Counted from the stretch's first letter, positions 1-7,062 are shown. The stretch: DNA of 10,492 bases from Holophagaceae bacterium (GCA_003158505.1 PMJK01000076.1:30561-41052); one strand, 5' to 3'. Numbers and translations: made by a program. The notes: generated from the letters alone by a model not told the origin.

Positions 1-897
1 ACGGCGCTGGGTCAGGGGCGGTATGACGAAGCACAGACACTGCTTCGACAAGGAAAGTCTGCCGCGGAAAAGGCCATCTCCCTGGACCCCAGCGCCTCCC
101 AGGCCTATCGCGCACTGGCTTCCATCCTCCTCAGGATGGGCGATATGGAGGGCTCCAGCCGAGCGGCGCTACAGGCCGTGCGTCTCGATCCGGCCGATCA
201 CAAAGCCTATGATGTGCTGGCCGATGTCTTCGCCGGACTGGAGGGCGAGGACAACCACCAAGCCGCCCGACGCTACTTCGAGAAGTCCCTCGGCCTATTC
301 CCCGAAGGGTGGCAGGCTCACCATCGTTTCGGTGTGCTCCTGCAGAATGAAGGCGAACTCACGGTGGCGCTGGAGCATGCGGACCGCGCAATCGCCCTCT
401 GTCCTGCGGCTGAGTACGCCTATGTCACCGCCGCGGACGCCTTGCTCTGGATGGGGCGTAGCCTGGAAGCGGAAGTTCGTTTGCGGGCTGGACTCCATGA
501 AATCCCTGGTTCGAATGTGCTCCGCAGCCTCATGGCCTACACGGCCTGGGAGAGGCATGATCGGACGTCCGCAGAACGGTACCTCAAGGAACTCGAAGGA
601 GTCTGGCCCCCGGATCATTCGAATACCGTCCTGTTGGCGGGCGTGAAACAAGCTGCGATAGGGGATGGCGCGGGCGCACAGGCCCGTTTCGAGGCCTACC
701 GCCAGAAACTGGCCGCCACCGACCCTTCTCAGAAAAAACACAATGAACGCAGGGTGGTATCGGTGAATCTCTATTTCATGGCGCGCATGTTGGCGCGGCA
801 GGGGGACCCTTCAGCAGCCCGGTCCATGGTGGAACTGGCCGATCGATTCCACCCCGGCAAGTTCCGGGTGGCCCAGCAGGATCCCGTGTTCCGTTAG
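1..897 (+). CDS. TPR-repeat protein, C-terminal part (5' end outside window)
   Basis: The frame is open from base 1 to the TAG at 895-897 and gives 298 residues with no start at the edge, so the N-terminus lies outside the window. At least four helix-turn-helix repeats of TPR type are visible, roughly at visible residues 35-64, 69-101, 106-135 and 140-169, with a less regular one at 1-30. They show the usual spacing: A/Y near the start, L-A or F-G in helix A, an Ala in helix B, and an ending such as LDP, LFP or LCP. The rest (about 175-298) is helical and probably holds degenerate repeats. TPR arrays are protein-binding scaffolds. The missing N-terminus could carry a signal peptide, a kinase domain or more repeats, so the specific role cannot be named. 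The gene converges on the acyltransferase gene with a 21-bp gap. An internal ATG at 136 is possible but would cut through the repeats, so I prefer the edge-truncated reading. Confidence 0.85.
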   Translation, partial: TALGQGRYDEAQTLLRQGKSAAEKAISLDPSASQAYRALASILLRMGDMEGSSRAALQAVRLDPADHKAYDVLADVFAGLEGEDNHQAARRYFEKSLGLFPEGWQAHHRFGVLLQNEGELTVALEHADRAIALCPAAEYAYVTAADALLWMGRSLEAEVRLRAGLHEIPGSNVLRSLMAYTAWERHDRTSAERYLKELEGVWPPDHSNTVLLAGVKQAAIGDGAGAQARFEAYRQKLAATDPSQKKHNERRVVSVNLYFMARMLARQGDPSAARSMVELADRFHPGKFRVAQQDPVFR

Positions 898-918
898 GAT
901 CCGTCCTGAGGACAGTAA

Positions 919-1662
919 CTAGCTCGCTCTCGCCTCGGCCACCAGGGCCTCGATGCGAGCCCGGACTCCCTTCATGAGGGATTCGCGATCCGGGAAATCA
1001 GAGGGATTCACGGGCTCTCCCAGGATGACGGTGTAGCGCCCAGGGCGGATCCTCAGGCTTCCGGACGCCAGCACATGGAAGCCCCCAACCGTGGCCATGG
1101 GGACAATGGGCACGTCCGCATCCTGGGCCAAGGCGAATCCTCCCTTTTTGAAAGGGAGCATCTGGCCGGTCCGGCTGCGGGTGCCCTCGGGGAAGATGAC
1201 CACGTTCTTGCCCCCTCGGATTTGTGCAGCTGCATTTCGGATGCTGCGGAAGGCGCGATCCCGGTCGCCGCGGTCAATGAAGATCACGCCGGCGGCCCAG
1301 GCTGCCCAGCCGATGAAGGGCACGTACTGGAGTTCCTTCTTGGCAATGTAGACGGCGGGCACGGGCAGGGCGGCGACTAGGATGGGGGGATCCAGCTGGC
1401 TTTCGTGGTTCGACATGAAGATGACAGACTGGCGACCCTCGCGAATGGCTTCCGGCAACTGCTCCCAACCTCGCAACGTGAACGGAATGTGGCAGAACCA
1501 GGCCATGCCGCGCGCGAACAGGGGACCCACGGTGAAGAAGGCGCGACGTCGACCCAAGAAGGGAACCGCCAGCAGAATCCCGATCACGGTCAGGGGCACG
1601 GAGGCCAAGGCCCAGACCGCCATCACAATCCCGCCGAATCCAGTATCCCGCCAGTTGGCCAC
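919..1662 (-). CDS. plsC: 1-acyl-sn-glycerol-3-phosphate acyltransferase (PlsC/LPLAT family)
   Basis: This 247-residue membrane-associated enzyme should transfer an acyl chain to lysophosphatidic acid to make phosphatidic acid in phospholipid synthesis. All the family blocks are present in order. A hydrophobic N-terminal segment spans about residues 11-36. The catalytic HX4D box is NHESQLD (His86, Asp91). The second block is RGDRDR (131-136). The glycerol-phosphate-binding FPEGTRS is at 157-163, and the VPIVPM block is at 184-189. The length is normal for PlsC. The start is GTG at 1662, fixed by a strong AAGGAGG ribosome site six bases upstream. The family also includes acyltransferases that act on other lysophospholipids or on ornithine lipids, so the exact acceptor is inferred. 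It is divergent from the small gene at 1706 across 43 bp and convergent with the TPR gene. Confidence 0.9.
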   Translation of the reverse strand: MANWRDTGFGGIVMAVWALASVPLTVIGILLAVPFLGRRRAFFTVGPLFARGMAWFCHIPFTLRGWEQLPEAIREGRQSVIFMSNHESQLDPPILVAALPVPAVYIAKKELQYVPFIGWAAWAAGVIFIDRGDRDRAFRSIRNAAAQIRGGKNVVIFPEGTRSRTGQMLPFKKGGFALAQDADVPIVPMATVGGFHVLASGSLRIRPGRYTVILGEPVNPSDFPDRESLMKGVRARIEALVAEARAS

Positions 1663-1668
1663 GCCGCC

Positions 1669-1675
1669 CCTCCTT
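1669..1675 (-). promoter_or_regulatory. Shine-Dalgarno site of the plsC-like gene
   Basis: The minus strand reads AAGGAGG, followed by six bases and then GTG at 1662. This near-perfect ribosome binding site decides for the GTG start, because the protein has no ATG at this point. Confidence 0.8.
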
Positions 1676-1694
1676 GATCTAAGCTATCAGTTGT

Positions 1695-1700
1695 GGAGGT
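1695..1700 (+). promoter_or_regulatory. Shine-Dalgarno site of the small gene at 1706
   Basis: GGAGGT lies five bases before a GTG at 1706. The reading frame is open further upstream, even into the acyltransferase gene, and has a TTG at 1691. Only the GTG has a well-spaced ribosome site. Confidence 0.65.
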
Positions 1701-1705
1701 CTTCC

Positions 1706-1924
1706 GTGGGCATCACCGAGCAGATCCTGGCCGATCACGCGTCGCGCAAGGACCAGGACGGCATCTCCTGGTTCACCGATGACGATCTGAAGCGTCTGGG
1801 CATTCATGACCGCCTGTTCACCATCATGCAGACCGTCCAGCACACGCTGCGGATGCGGAAGGCCCGTCAGGTCGTGGAAAGCGAGGGCTTCACGGACCGG
1901 TGGAGCCTCCAGGACGCGCACTAA
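1706..1924 (+). CDS. Small hypothetical protein, 72 residues
   Basis: I do not recognise this protein. It starts at GTG 1706, behind a well-placed GGAGGT, and runs to TAA at 1922-1924. TAG and TGA follow at once in the same frame. The product is soluble-looking, without a signal peptide or membrane segment. It is rich in Asp, Arg, Gln and His and looks mainly helical. Its middle (about residues 24-45: WFTDDDLKRLGI, then a hydrophobic helix) loosely resembles the last two helices of SAM domains, where a T-x-x-D-L-x-x-L-G-I turn is typical. The first three SAM helices are not evident, so this is only a resemblance. Codons favour G/C at third positions, like the neighbouring genes. It is divergent from the acyltransferase gene and converges on yidD, so it must be transcribed on its own from the short gap or from inside the acyltransferase gene. 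Evidence that it is real: ribosome site, codon use and a good fit between neighbours. Confidence 0.65.
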   Translation: MGITEQILADHASRKDQDGISWFTDDDLKRLGIHDRLFTIMQTVQHTLRMRKARQVVESEGFTDRWSLQDAH

Positions 1925-1932
1925 TAGTGACC

Positions 1933-2247
1933 CTAGGGCACGGGGTCTGTGCCTCCATCCGTCAAGGGTGAGCATCGGATCAGGCGCCAAGTGGTGAGCA
2001 GGCTACCGCGGAGGGTGCCGTACCTCTGGATGCACTCTAGTCCGTAATGGCTGCAGGTGGGCGTGAACTTGCACTGGGTGGGGAGGTGGCTCGATAGGGT
2101 CGCCTGGTAGGTCCGGATGGTCCCGCGGCAGATCCAGGCGGTGGGCTGAAAGCGCACCGGGAGGAAGGCCTCAAACACCAGGAAGAGCACGAGGGTCGCG
2201 AAAGGATGGGCCAGGAGCCAGTCCACGGACCTAGCCCTTCGCCGCAT
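1933..2247 (-). CDS. yidD: Membrane protein insertion efficiency factor YidD
   Basis: YidD is a small inner-membrane-associated protein thought to help YidC insert membrane proteins. The family signature is clear: CKFTPTCSHYGLE (residues 59-71), then RYGTLRGS, then a C-terminal RCSPLTDGGTDPVP. Cysteines are at 40, 59, 65, 72 and 92, and 59, 65 and 92 sit where the family has its usual ones. At 104 residues from ATG 2247 it is longer than the usual 70-90. The extra N-terminus adds a hydrophobic stretch at about 10-31 that could be a full membrane helix. A GTG at 2226 (codon 8) would remove the overlap with ispG but keep that helix. Neither start has a strong ribosome site. The gene overlaps the ispG end by 17 bp, so the two are probably co-transcribed and translationally coupled. 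It is not next to rpmH, rnpA or yidC, the usual location. Confidence 0.9.
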   Translation of the reverse strand: MRRRARSVDWLLAHPFATLVLFLVFEAFLPVRFQPTAWICRGTIRTYQATLSSHLPTQCKFTPTCSHYGLECIQRYGTLRGSLLTTWRLIRCSPLTDGGTDPVP

Positions 2248-3337
2248 CGGCCTCGGCCTTTACTTTCCGGGCCTCTTCGAGGAAGGCGGGGACAAGGTCC
2301 TCCTCCTTCACCTTCCGGATGAGCTCGCCTTTCCGGTAGATGAGGCCTTCGCCCGCGCCACCGGCCACGCCCAGGTCCGCATCCTTGGCCTCGCCCGGGC
2401 CGTTCACCACGCAGCCCATGACGGCGTAGGTGATGTTCTCGTGGTTGATCTGCTTGAGGCCTTCCTCGATCTCGTTCGCCACGCGGTTGAGGTCGATCTG
2501 CACGCGGCCGCAGCTGGGGCAGCTCACCATGCGGAAGCCGCCGGTGCGCAGGGCCAGGGAACGCAGCAGCTCGTGGCCCACGCGGCATTCATCCTCACCA
2601 TCGCCGGTGAGGGAGACGCGAATGGTGTCTCCCAGTCCCTCGGCCAGGAGGATGCCCATGCCCACGCTGGATCGAATGGTGCCGCCGAAGGGGGTGCCAG
2701 CCTCCGTGATGCCCAGATGGAAGGGGTAGTCCACCTGCCGGGCCAGCAGGCGGTAGGCCTGGACCGTGCGGATCACGTCGCTGGCCTTCAGGCTGATCTT
2801 GATGTCGCGAAAGCCCTCGCGTTCCAGCACCTCGACGTGGCGCAGGGCGCTGGCCACCATGGCCTCGGGCGTAGCCGTGCCGAATTTCTCCAGCAGGTCC
2901 TTTTCGAGGCTGCCCCCATTCACGCCGATGCGGATGGGGATCCCCTTGGAGCCAGCCTTATCCACCACGGCCTTCACGCGTTCCTGGCCGCCAATATTGC
3001 CCGGATTGATGCGCAGACAAGCGGCGCCACCATCTGCTGCCACCAGAGCCAGGCGGTAGTCGAAATGGATGTCCGCCACCACCGGAATGGGGCTCCGGTC
3101 GCAGATCTCGTGGAAGACCTCGCCCGCCTTTTTGGTGGGCACGCTCACGCGGACGATCTCGCAGCCGGCGTTGGCATAGGTGTAGATCTGGTTGACCGTG
3201 GCCTCCACATCCCGCGAATCCGTCTTCGTCATGCTCTGGACCGAGATGGGCGCATCCCCGCCCACGGCCACCGAGCCCACCATGATTTGGCGGGTGCGAC
3301 GGCGGGGGGTGAGGGGCTGGGTTTCCTGCTCGGACAT
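2231..3337 (-). CDS. ispG: 4-hydroxy-3-methylbut-2-en-1-yl diphosphate synthase (IspG/GcpE)
   Basis: IspG is the iron-sulfur enzyme that reduces methylerythritol cyclodiphosphate to HMBPP, the next-to-last step of the MEP isoprenoid pathway in the cytoplasm. The 368-residue protein has the N-terminal TIM-barrel, with VGGDAPISVQSM at about 25-36, VVADIHFDYRLA at 86-97 and the RINPGN block at 109-114. The C-terminal 4Fe-4S domain carries the ligands Cys273 and Cys276 (SCPSCGR), Cys309 (GCVVNGPGE) and Glu316, matching the three Cys and one Glu of characterised enzymes. It is the short two-domain bacterial form, without the extra middle domain seen in plants and some bacteria. The start is ATG 3337, with only a weak GAGG just before it. 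It is the first gene of a probable ispG-yidD unit and lies 98 bp downstream of flgE, behind a hairpin. It is all-purpose metabolism, unrelated in function to the flagellar genes. Confidence 0.97.
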   Translation of the reverse strand: MSEQETQPLTPRRRTRQIMVGSVAVGGDAPISVQSMTKTDSRDVEATVNQIYTYANAGCEIVRVSVPTKKAGEVFHEICDRSPIPVVADIHFDYRLALVAADGGAACLRINPGNIGGQERVKAVVDKAGSKGIPIRIGVNGGSLEKDLLEKFGTATPEAMVASALRHVEVLEREGFRDIKISLKASDVIRTVQAYRLLARQVDYPFHLGITEAGTPFGGTIRSSVGMGILLAEGLGDTIRVSLTGDGEDECRVGHELLRSLALRTGGFRMVSCPSCGRVQIDLNRVANEIEEGLKQINHENITYAVMGCVVNGPGEAKDADLGVAGGAGEGLIYRKGELIRKVKEEDLVPAFLEEARKVKAEADAAKG

Positions 3338-3345
3338 GGGGCCTC

Positions 3346-3374
3346 AATCAAGGGTTCCAGTGTATCCCTGTCAA
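3346..3374 (-). promoter_or_regulatory. Possible housekeeping promoter for ispG-yidD
   Basis: On the minus strand a perfect -35 hexamer TTGACA (3369-3374) is followed after 17 bases by TTGATT (3346-3351), a poor -10 matching TATAAT at three of six bases. A second candidate -10, TACACT, lies between them without a good -35. The -10 at 3346-3351 would start transcripts almost at the ispG ATG, leaving little leader, which counts against it. The location just after the hairpin that ends the flagellar unit is where a promoter is needed. Confidence 0.3.
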
Positions 3375-3391
3375 GACTTCCAAGTACGCAG

Positions 3392-3415
3392 AAGCGCGGC
3401 TCGGGAGCCGCGCTT
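3392..3415 (-). terminator. Stem-loop at the end of the flagellar operon
   Basis: This is a perfect 10-bp inverted repeat, AAGCGCGGCT and AGCCGCGCTT, around a four-base loop (CCCG on the minus strand). It begins 20 bp after the flgE stop codon. The GC-rich stem is typical of an intrinsic terminator, but the bases that follow (CTGCGTACTTGG) are not a clean T-run. Termination may be partial, or the hairpin may protect the 3' end of the mRNA. Confidence 0.6.
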
Positions 3416-3435
3416 GAGAGGAGAACAGGGTTCGA

Positions 3436-4680
3436 CTACTGCTTCATCGCGAGGGTGGCCTGCATGAGCTGGTCCGTGGTGGTGATGATCTTGGAATTCG
3501 CCTCGTAGCCACGCTGGTTGAGGATCATGTTGGTGAACTCGGTGGCCACATCCACGTTGGAGAGTTCCAGGTTCGAGCCGAGGATGCCGCCCCGTCCCCC
3601 CTGATTGGCCACGCCGATGGAGGGGGCCCCTGAGGCCAGGCTCTGGGTCCAGGCATTGTTCCCGGCCTGGATCAGGCCGTTGACATTGTTGAAGGTGGAA
3701 AGGGCCACCTGGGCGAGCTTGGTGATCTGGCCATTGGTGAAGGTGCCGGTGATGATGCCGTTCTGGTCCACGGCCAGGCTCGAAAGGGTCCCTGCGGCGT
3801 AACCATCCTGAGAGGTGCTGCTGGTGGCGCTGGGGGCGCTGTACTGGGTGATGTTCCCAGTGACACCATCGGCCTGTACCAGGTTGAGGGCAATGGTGCT
3901 TGCGGCGGCACCATCGCTGGGGGGCCAAGTGATATTCAGGGCTGGATTGGCCATGGGCACGATATTGCCATTGGCATCGAAGGTGATGGTCCCGGTATTG
4001 GCTCCGCCGATGGTGGACCCGGTGGGCCCCGTGACCGTATAGCTCCAGGTGTTGGTGCCGGTATTGACATAGGTCACCAGGAGACTCTGGGGATTTCCCT
4101 GGCTGTCAAAGACCTGGACGGGGGAGTTCAGAGTCGCGCCAAGGGCTGCCGAGGCGTCGAGATTCACTCCGGCGGTGATATTTGCCGTGGCGGCGGCGGG
4201 AGACGTGATGCCCGAGCTGATCTGGATGGGAGCCGCGGCTGCCGAGGCAACCCCCGTGATCGGGTTGATGGCATAGCCCAGGACGTTCGAACCGTCACTG
4301 GCCACGAGGAAGCCGTTGCTGTCTTTGGAAAAGTTGCCGTCACGGGTGTAGACCTGTTGACCCGATGCTGTTTTCAGGGTGAAGAACCCGTTCCCCTGGA
4401 TGGCCATGTTGAGGGCACTGCCCGCCGATTGGAAGGAGGACTGGGAGAAGTTCTGGCTCACGCCGTTCACCTGGGTGCCCAGGCCGAACTGGATGGGATC
4501 GCCGTTCCCCGCGATGGCGACGCCCGACAGGGTCGAGCTGAAGATGTCGCTGAAGGTGGTGCTGGAACCCTTGAACCCGACCGTGTTGATGTTCGAGAGG
4601 TTGTTGCCGACCACGTTCAGGGCATTGGCGTTGGAGGCCAGACCGGAAAGGCCGGAATAGAAGGCTGAATAGAGGCTCAT
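3436..4680 (-). CDS. flgE: Flagellar hook protein FlgE
   Basis: FlgE polymerises into the hook, the flexible joint between rod and filament, after export through the flagellar type III system. The 414-residue protein has the N-terminal rod/hook motif with ANALNVVGNNLSNINTVGFK (about 18-37). The D1 core follows around QFGLGTQVNGVSQNFSQ. The Ser/Thr/Ala/Gly-rich surface domain occupies the middle, and the C-terminal helix LELSNVDVATEFTNMILNQR lies inside 370-414. The FlgE/F/G family shares these termini. The length and the position right after flgD argue for FlgE rather than FlgF or FlgG, which are about 250-260 residues. The start ATG 4680 is supported by AAGGAG five bases upstream, and flgD ends 18 bp before it. 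It is the last gene of the flagellar cluster and is followed by the hairpin at 3392-3415. There is no signal peptide, as expected for a type III substrate. Confidence 0.95.
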   Translation of the reverse strand: MSLYSAFYSGLSGLASNANALNVVGNNLSNINTVGFKGSSTTFSDIFSSTLSGVAIAGNGDPIQFGLGTQVNGVSQNFSQSSFQSAGSALNMAIQGNGFFTLKTASGQQVYTRDGNFSKDSNGFLVASDGSNVLGYAINPITGVASAAAAPIQISSGITSPAAATANITAGVNLDASAALGATLNSPVQVFDSQGNPQSLLVTYVNTGTNTWSYTVTGPTGSTIGGANTGTITFDANGNIVPMANPALNITWPPSDGAAASTIALNLVQADGVTGNITQYSAPSATSSTSQDGYAAGTLSSLAVDQNGIITGTFTNGQITKLAQVALSTFNNVNGLIQAGNNAWTQSLASGAPSIGVANQGGRGGILGSNLELSNVDVATEFTNMILNQRGYEANSKIITTTDQLMQATLAMKQ

Positions 4681-4698
4681 GGCAGCTCCTTGGAGGGA

Positions 4699-5370
4699 TC
4701 AGGCGTCGATTTCTAGGACGTTGGAGAGGTTGTAGGAGTTGCTTCCCGAGAAGATGGACACGGCACCGTTCTGGAAGCCCACACCGGTCACCGTCACGCC
4801 CATGCTGGTGGTGTTGGCGATGGCGGCGCCATTGGCCCCAGTGGCGGTCACGCTCACGTTGTAGGTCCCGTCGGGCAGTTGATTGCCGTTGGCATCCTTC
4901 CCGTTCCAGGTCAGCGTATTCGCCCCGGCCTTCAGGTTCCCCTCGGGCAGGGTGGCGACGACCTGGCCACTGGCGTTCGACACCTTCAGGGTCACGTTGG
5001 CCGCGGCGTTCAGGTTGACATTCATGCTGGCGGTGCCCGAACTCAGGTTGAATTGCGAACCGCTGACTTGGGCGGTCGCCCCGATCATGCCGGCGGACTG
5101 AGCCTGGAACAGGCCACCCATCTGGCCCTGCAGCCCCGTCAGCAGCGTGTTGGTGTCCTGAGCTTGTTGCAGGCTGGAGAAGCTGGTCAGCTGCTGGACC
5201 ATGGTATTGGGGTCCATCGCTGAGGCTGAGGTCGGATCTTGGTTCTGAAGCTGAGTCACAAGCAACTGGAGGAAGCTATTGGCGTCCAGCGTATTGCTCG
5301 GGGTTGTCTTGGCACTGCTGCTGGTGGGGGTAGCCGCGGTTGGGGTGCTGCTGATCATGCCGGTCTGCAT
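4699..5370 (-). CDS. flgD: Flagellar hook capping protein FlgD
   Basis: FlgD sits at the tip of the growing hook and guides FlgE subunits into place; it is discarded once the hook is finished. The 223-residue protein begins with a disordered Ser/Thr-rich export segment (1-28). The FlgD N-terminal block follows, with FLQLLVTQLQNQDP at 33-46 and a Gln-rich helix to about 72. The C-terminal part is a FlgD immunoglobulin-like domain (about 118-178) with LKAGANTLTWNGKDANGNQL and PDGTY. The length is normal. The start ATG 5370 follows an excellent AGGAGGT four bases away. It lies 40 bp after fliK and 18 bp before flgE, the order expected for a hook assembly group. Confidence 0.93.
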   Translation of the reverse strand: MQTGMISSTPTAATPTSSSAKTTPSNTLDANSFLQLLVTQLQNQDPTSASAMDPNTMVQQLTSFSSLQQAQDTNTLLTGLQGQMGGLFQAQSAGMIGATAQVSGSQFNLSSGTASMNVNLNAAANVTLKVSNASGQVVATLPEGNLKAGANTLTWNGKDANGNQLPDGTYNVSVTATGANGAAIANTTSMGVTVTGVGFQNGAVSIFSGSNSYNLSNVLEIDA

Positions 5371-5410
5371 GGGGACCTCCTGGGAAGGGATGAAACAGGA
5401 AATGTGCCGA

Positions 5411-7024
5411 TTATGCGTAAAGCTCGACGTGGTGCGAGTTCAGGATGCTTGTGGAGGGGGATGCAGGTGCTTCTTGCCGGGTGGGAGCCGACTCCTGGAA
5501 GGAAGGTTCCTGGTATGAGGACGTGGTGGACGCCTCCTGGAAGGGACGGTGTCCCTGCTGAAGATCGAAACTGCCCAGCTGGAGTCCCTGCTCCTTCAGG
5601 GCCATTTCCAGGTGGGGACGACCCTCCTGTACGGCCTGCATAGAGGTGGGCTCCGTGATCCAGAGACGGGCATGCACTTCGCCGCCTTCGACCCGGAGAT
5701 GTATCGTCACCTGACCGAGGGAATCGGGATGGAGTTGCAGCTCCGCCTCCTGGGCCCCGCCCTTCAGCATCCAGCGCAGGCCGCCTTCCACTTGGATGAC
5801 GGGCGCCTGGGGCTGGGCCGCTGGCGCCAGAGGGGCGGCCGGGGCAGATACCGTAGGGGTTTCTCCGGCGCGGAGAAGGAGGCCTGTGGTGGCCAGGGCT
5901 GATCCGTCTGGCGCATGGAGATTCGATGTCTGGGTCAGGGCCGATTTCGGGGTCAGGGCATCCAGCATCGGCAGGGCGGATTCAGGGTTTGCGGAAGGCA
6001 GGGTGCTGGACTTGCCGTCTCCCACGGGGTTTGGCGACCCAGCATCGGCGGCCACAGAGTCCACAATGGGATCCGCCTGGGCCTCCCCCCGTTCCAGGGA
6101 AAGGGCCTGAGCATCGGCGACCTTCATGCTCTTCACCACCAGGGTGGCGTCAGTAGCTGTCGTATTGGCGGGGGCGACACCGCTTTCCGGCCTGGGCCCA
6201 TTTTTCATCCGGGATGCCAGTTCGGCAATGGCTGCCTGGGTCGATGCCTGGGTCTTCAGTTGGTTCGGGTCGATCAGAGACGTGGTCTGAGGGTCGGGTT
6301 GGAGGGTGGCCGATGTCTCGGTTTCGGCAGTAAGGCCGCTGGAATCAGCAGCACTCGCGGACTTCGCTGCGCGACCCATCCCCGCTGGGAGCATGGATTC
6401 CGGCTGGGTCGGGATGGCGGGGGAAGGCGCACCCATCAGGGCCCCGGGCATCGCTCCCGCCGTTTGTGTCGTCGTGTCCTCGGATGTAGAGGCCTGAGCC
6501 GGGGCGCCTGGCGCTGCAGCAAGTAGTGCAGCGGAGGTTCCATCCGCCGTGGCCTTCGTCGGAATCCCACCCATGGGCAGGAGGGAGGACAAGGGTCCCG
6601 CCACGGCGGTAGACCCATCATCGGGAGCTTGATTGCCCGTGGGGGATATTCCGGGTGTAGCAGGCTCGGCCTTGGCGTTCTTGGCATCCGTGCCTGGGCT
6701 CGTGCCATCGGCCTTGGGATCCTGAACATCTGCGTTGGAACCACTCGGACCATCTGCTCTGGGACTTGATCCAACCGCCGCGGCCGGCACCTCAGGCCCA
6801 GCGTTGGTCTGGGTTTTTGTCGACTGGGCCTGGGAGCCCTTGTCCGATCTGGCTGAGCGGCTAAATGGATGCTCAGGCGCCTTGGTCGCTTTCGGAGTCC
6901 GGGCGAATTGGGCCATCAGACTGGCGAACTGGCCTTCAGAACTATCCGAGCCCTTCGTCTCAGACCGCTCCGTGTAGGGACGGTCCGTGATGGCCTGGAT
7001 GGCAGATGGGCTTCCTTGCGCCAT
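5411..7024 (-). CDS. fliK: Flagellar hook-length control protein FliK
   Basis: FliK is exported during hook growth, measures its length and switches the export gate from hook to filament subunits. The 537-residue protein shows the usual two-part design. A long, poorly conserved N-terminal region rich in Ala, Pro, Thr, Ser and Gln (about 1-420) acts as the ruler. The conserved C-terminal hook domain is at about 427-488, with AELQLHPDSLGQVTIHLRVE, GEVHARLWI and a final LEMALKEQGLQLGSFDL. A 49-residue tail after the domain has repeated Gln-Glu units (FQEAS, YQEPS, FQESA, RQEAP). The ATG 7024 start has GAGGT four bases upstream. A 96-bp gap separates it from the motE-like gene and holds a sigma-54-like sequence, so this may be the first gene of a fliK-flgD-flgE unit. 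The identification rests on the C-terminal domain and on its place before flgD-flgE. Confidence 0.92.
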   Translation of the reverse strand: MAQGSPSAIQAITDRPYTERSETKGSDSSEGQFASLMAQFARTPKATKAPEHPFSRSARSDKGSQAQSTKTQTNAGPEVPAAAVGSSPRADGPSGSNADVQDPKADGTSPGTDAKNAKAEPATPGISPTGNQAPDDGSTAVAGPLSSLLPMGGIPTKATADGTSAALLAAAPGAPAQASTSEDTTTQTAGAMPGALMGAPSPAIPTQPESMLPAGMGRAAKSASAADSSGLTAETETSATLQPDPQTTSLIDPNQLKTQASTQAAIAELASRMKNGPRPESGVAPANTTATDATLVVKSMKVADAQALSLERGEAQADPIVDSVAADAGSPNPVGDGKSSTLPSANPESALPMLDALTPKSALTQTSNLHAPDGSALATTGLLLRAGETPTVSAPAAPLAPAAQPQAPVIQVEGGLRWMLKGGAQEAELQLHPDSLGQVTIHLRVEGGEVHARLWITEPTSMQAVQEGRPHLEMALKEQGLQLGSFDLQQGHRPFQEASTTSSYQEPSFQESAPTRQEAPASPSTSILNSHHVELYA

Positions 7025-7062
7025 GGGAACCTCAGACTCCGGGTGATCCGGATGGGTTTCCA

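Noticed and set aside
23..646. Plus-strand frame of 207 codons inside the TPR gene.
   Set aside because: It overlaps the TPR frame in another phase and yields Arg/Pro/Ser/Trp-rich sequence without repeats, whereas the other frame has clear TPR periodicity.
903..913. Small inverted repeat GTCCT-G-AGGAC between the TPR gene and the acyltransferase gene as a terminator.
   Set aside because: It has five base pairs around a one-base centre and no T-run, so it cannot form a stable hairpin.
2441..3508. Long plus-strand open frame (355 codons) opposite ispG.
   Set aside because: It is antisense to a certain enzyme gene in a GC-rich genome, where long antisense frames are common. The product is a His/Ala/Gly-rich string with no domain, and no ribosome site was seen.
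5392..5413. GCCGATTA at 5406-5413 on the plus strand, resembling a sigma-28 -10 element.
   Set aside because: The spacing to any TAAA-like -35 is wrong, and it points against the flagellar genes into the fliK end, where there is no plus-strand gene.
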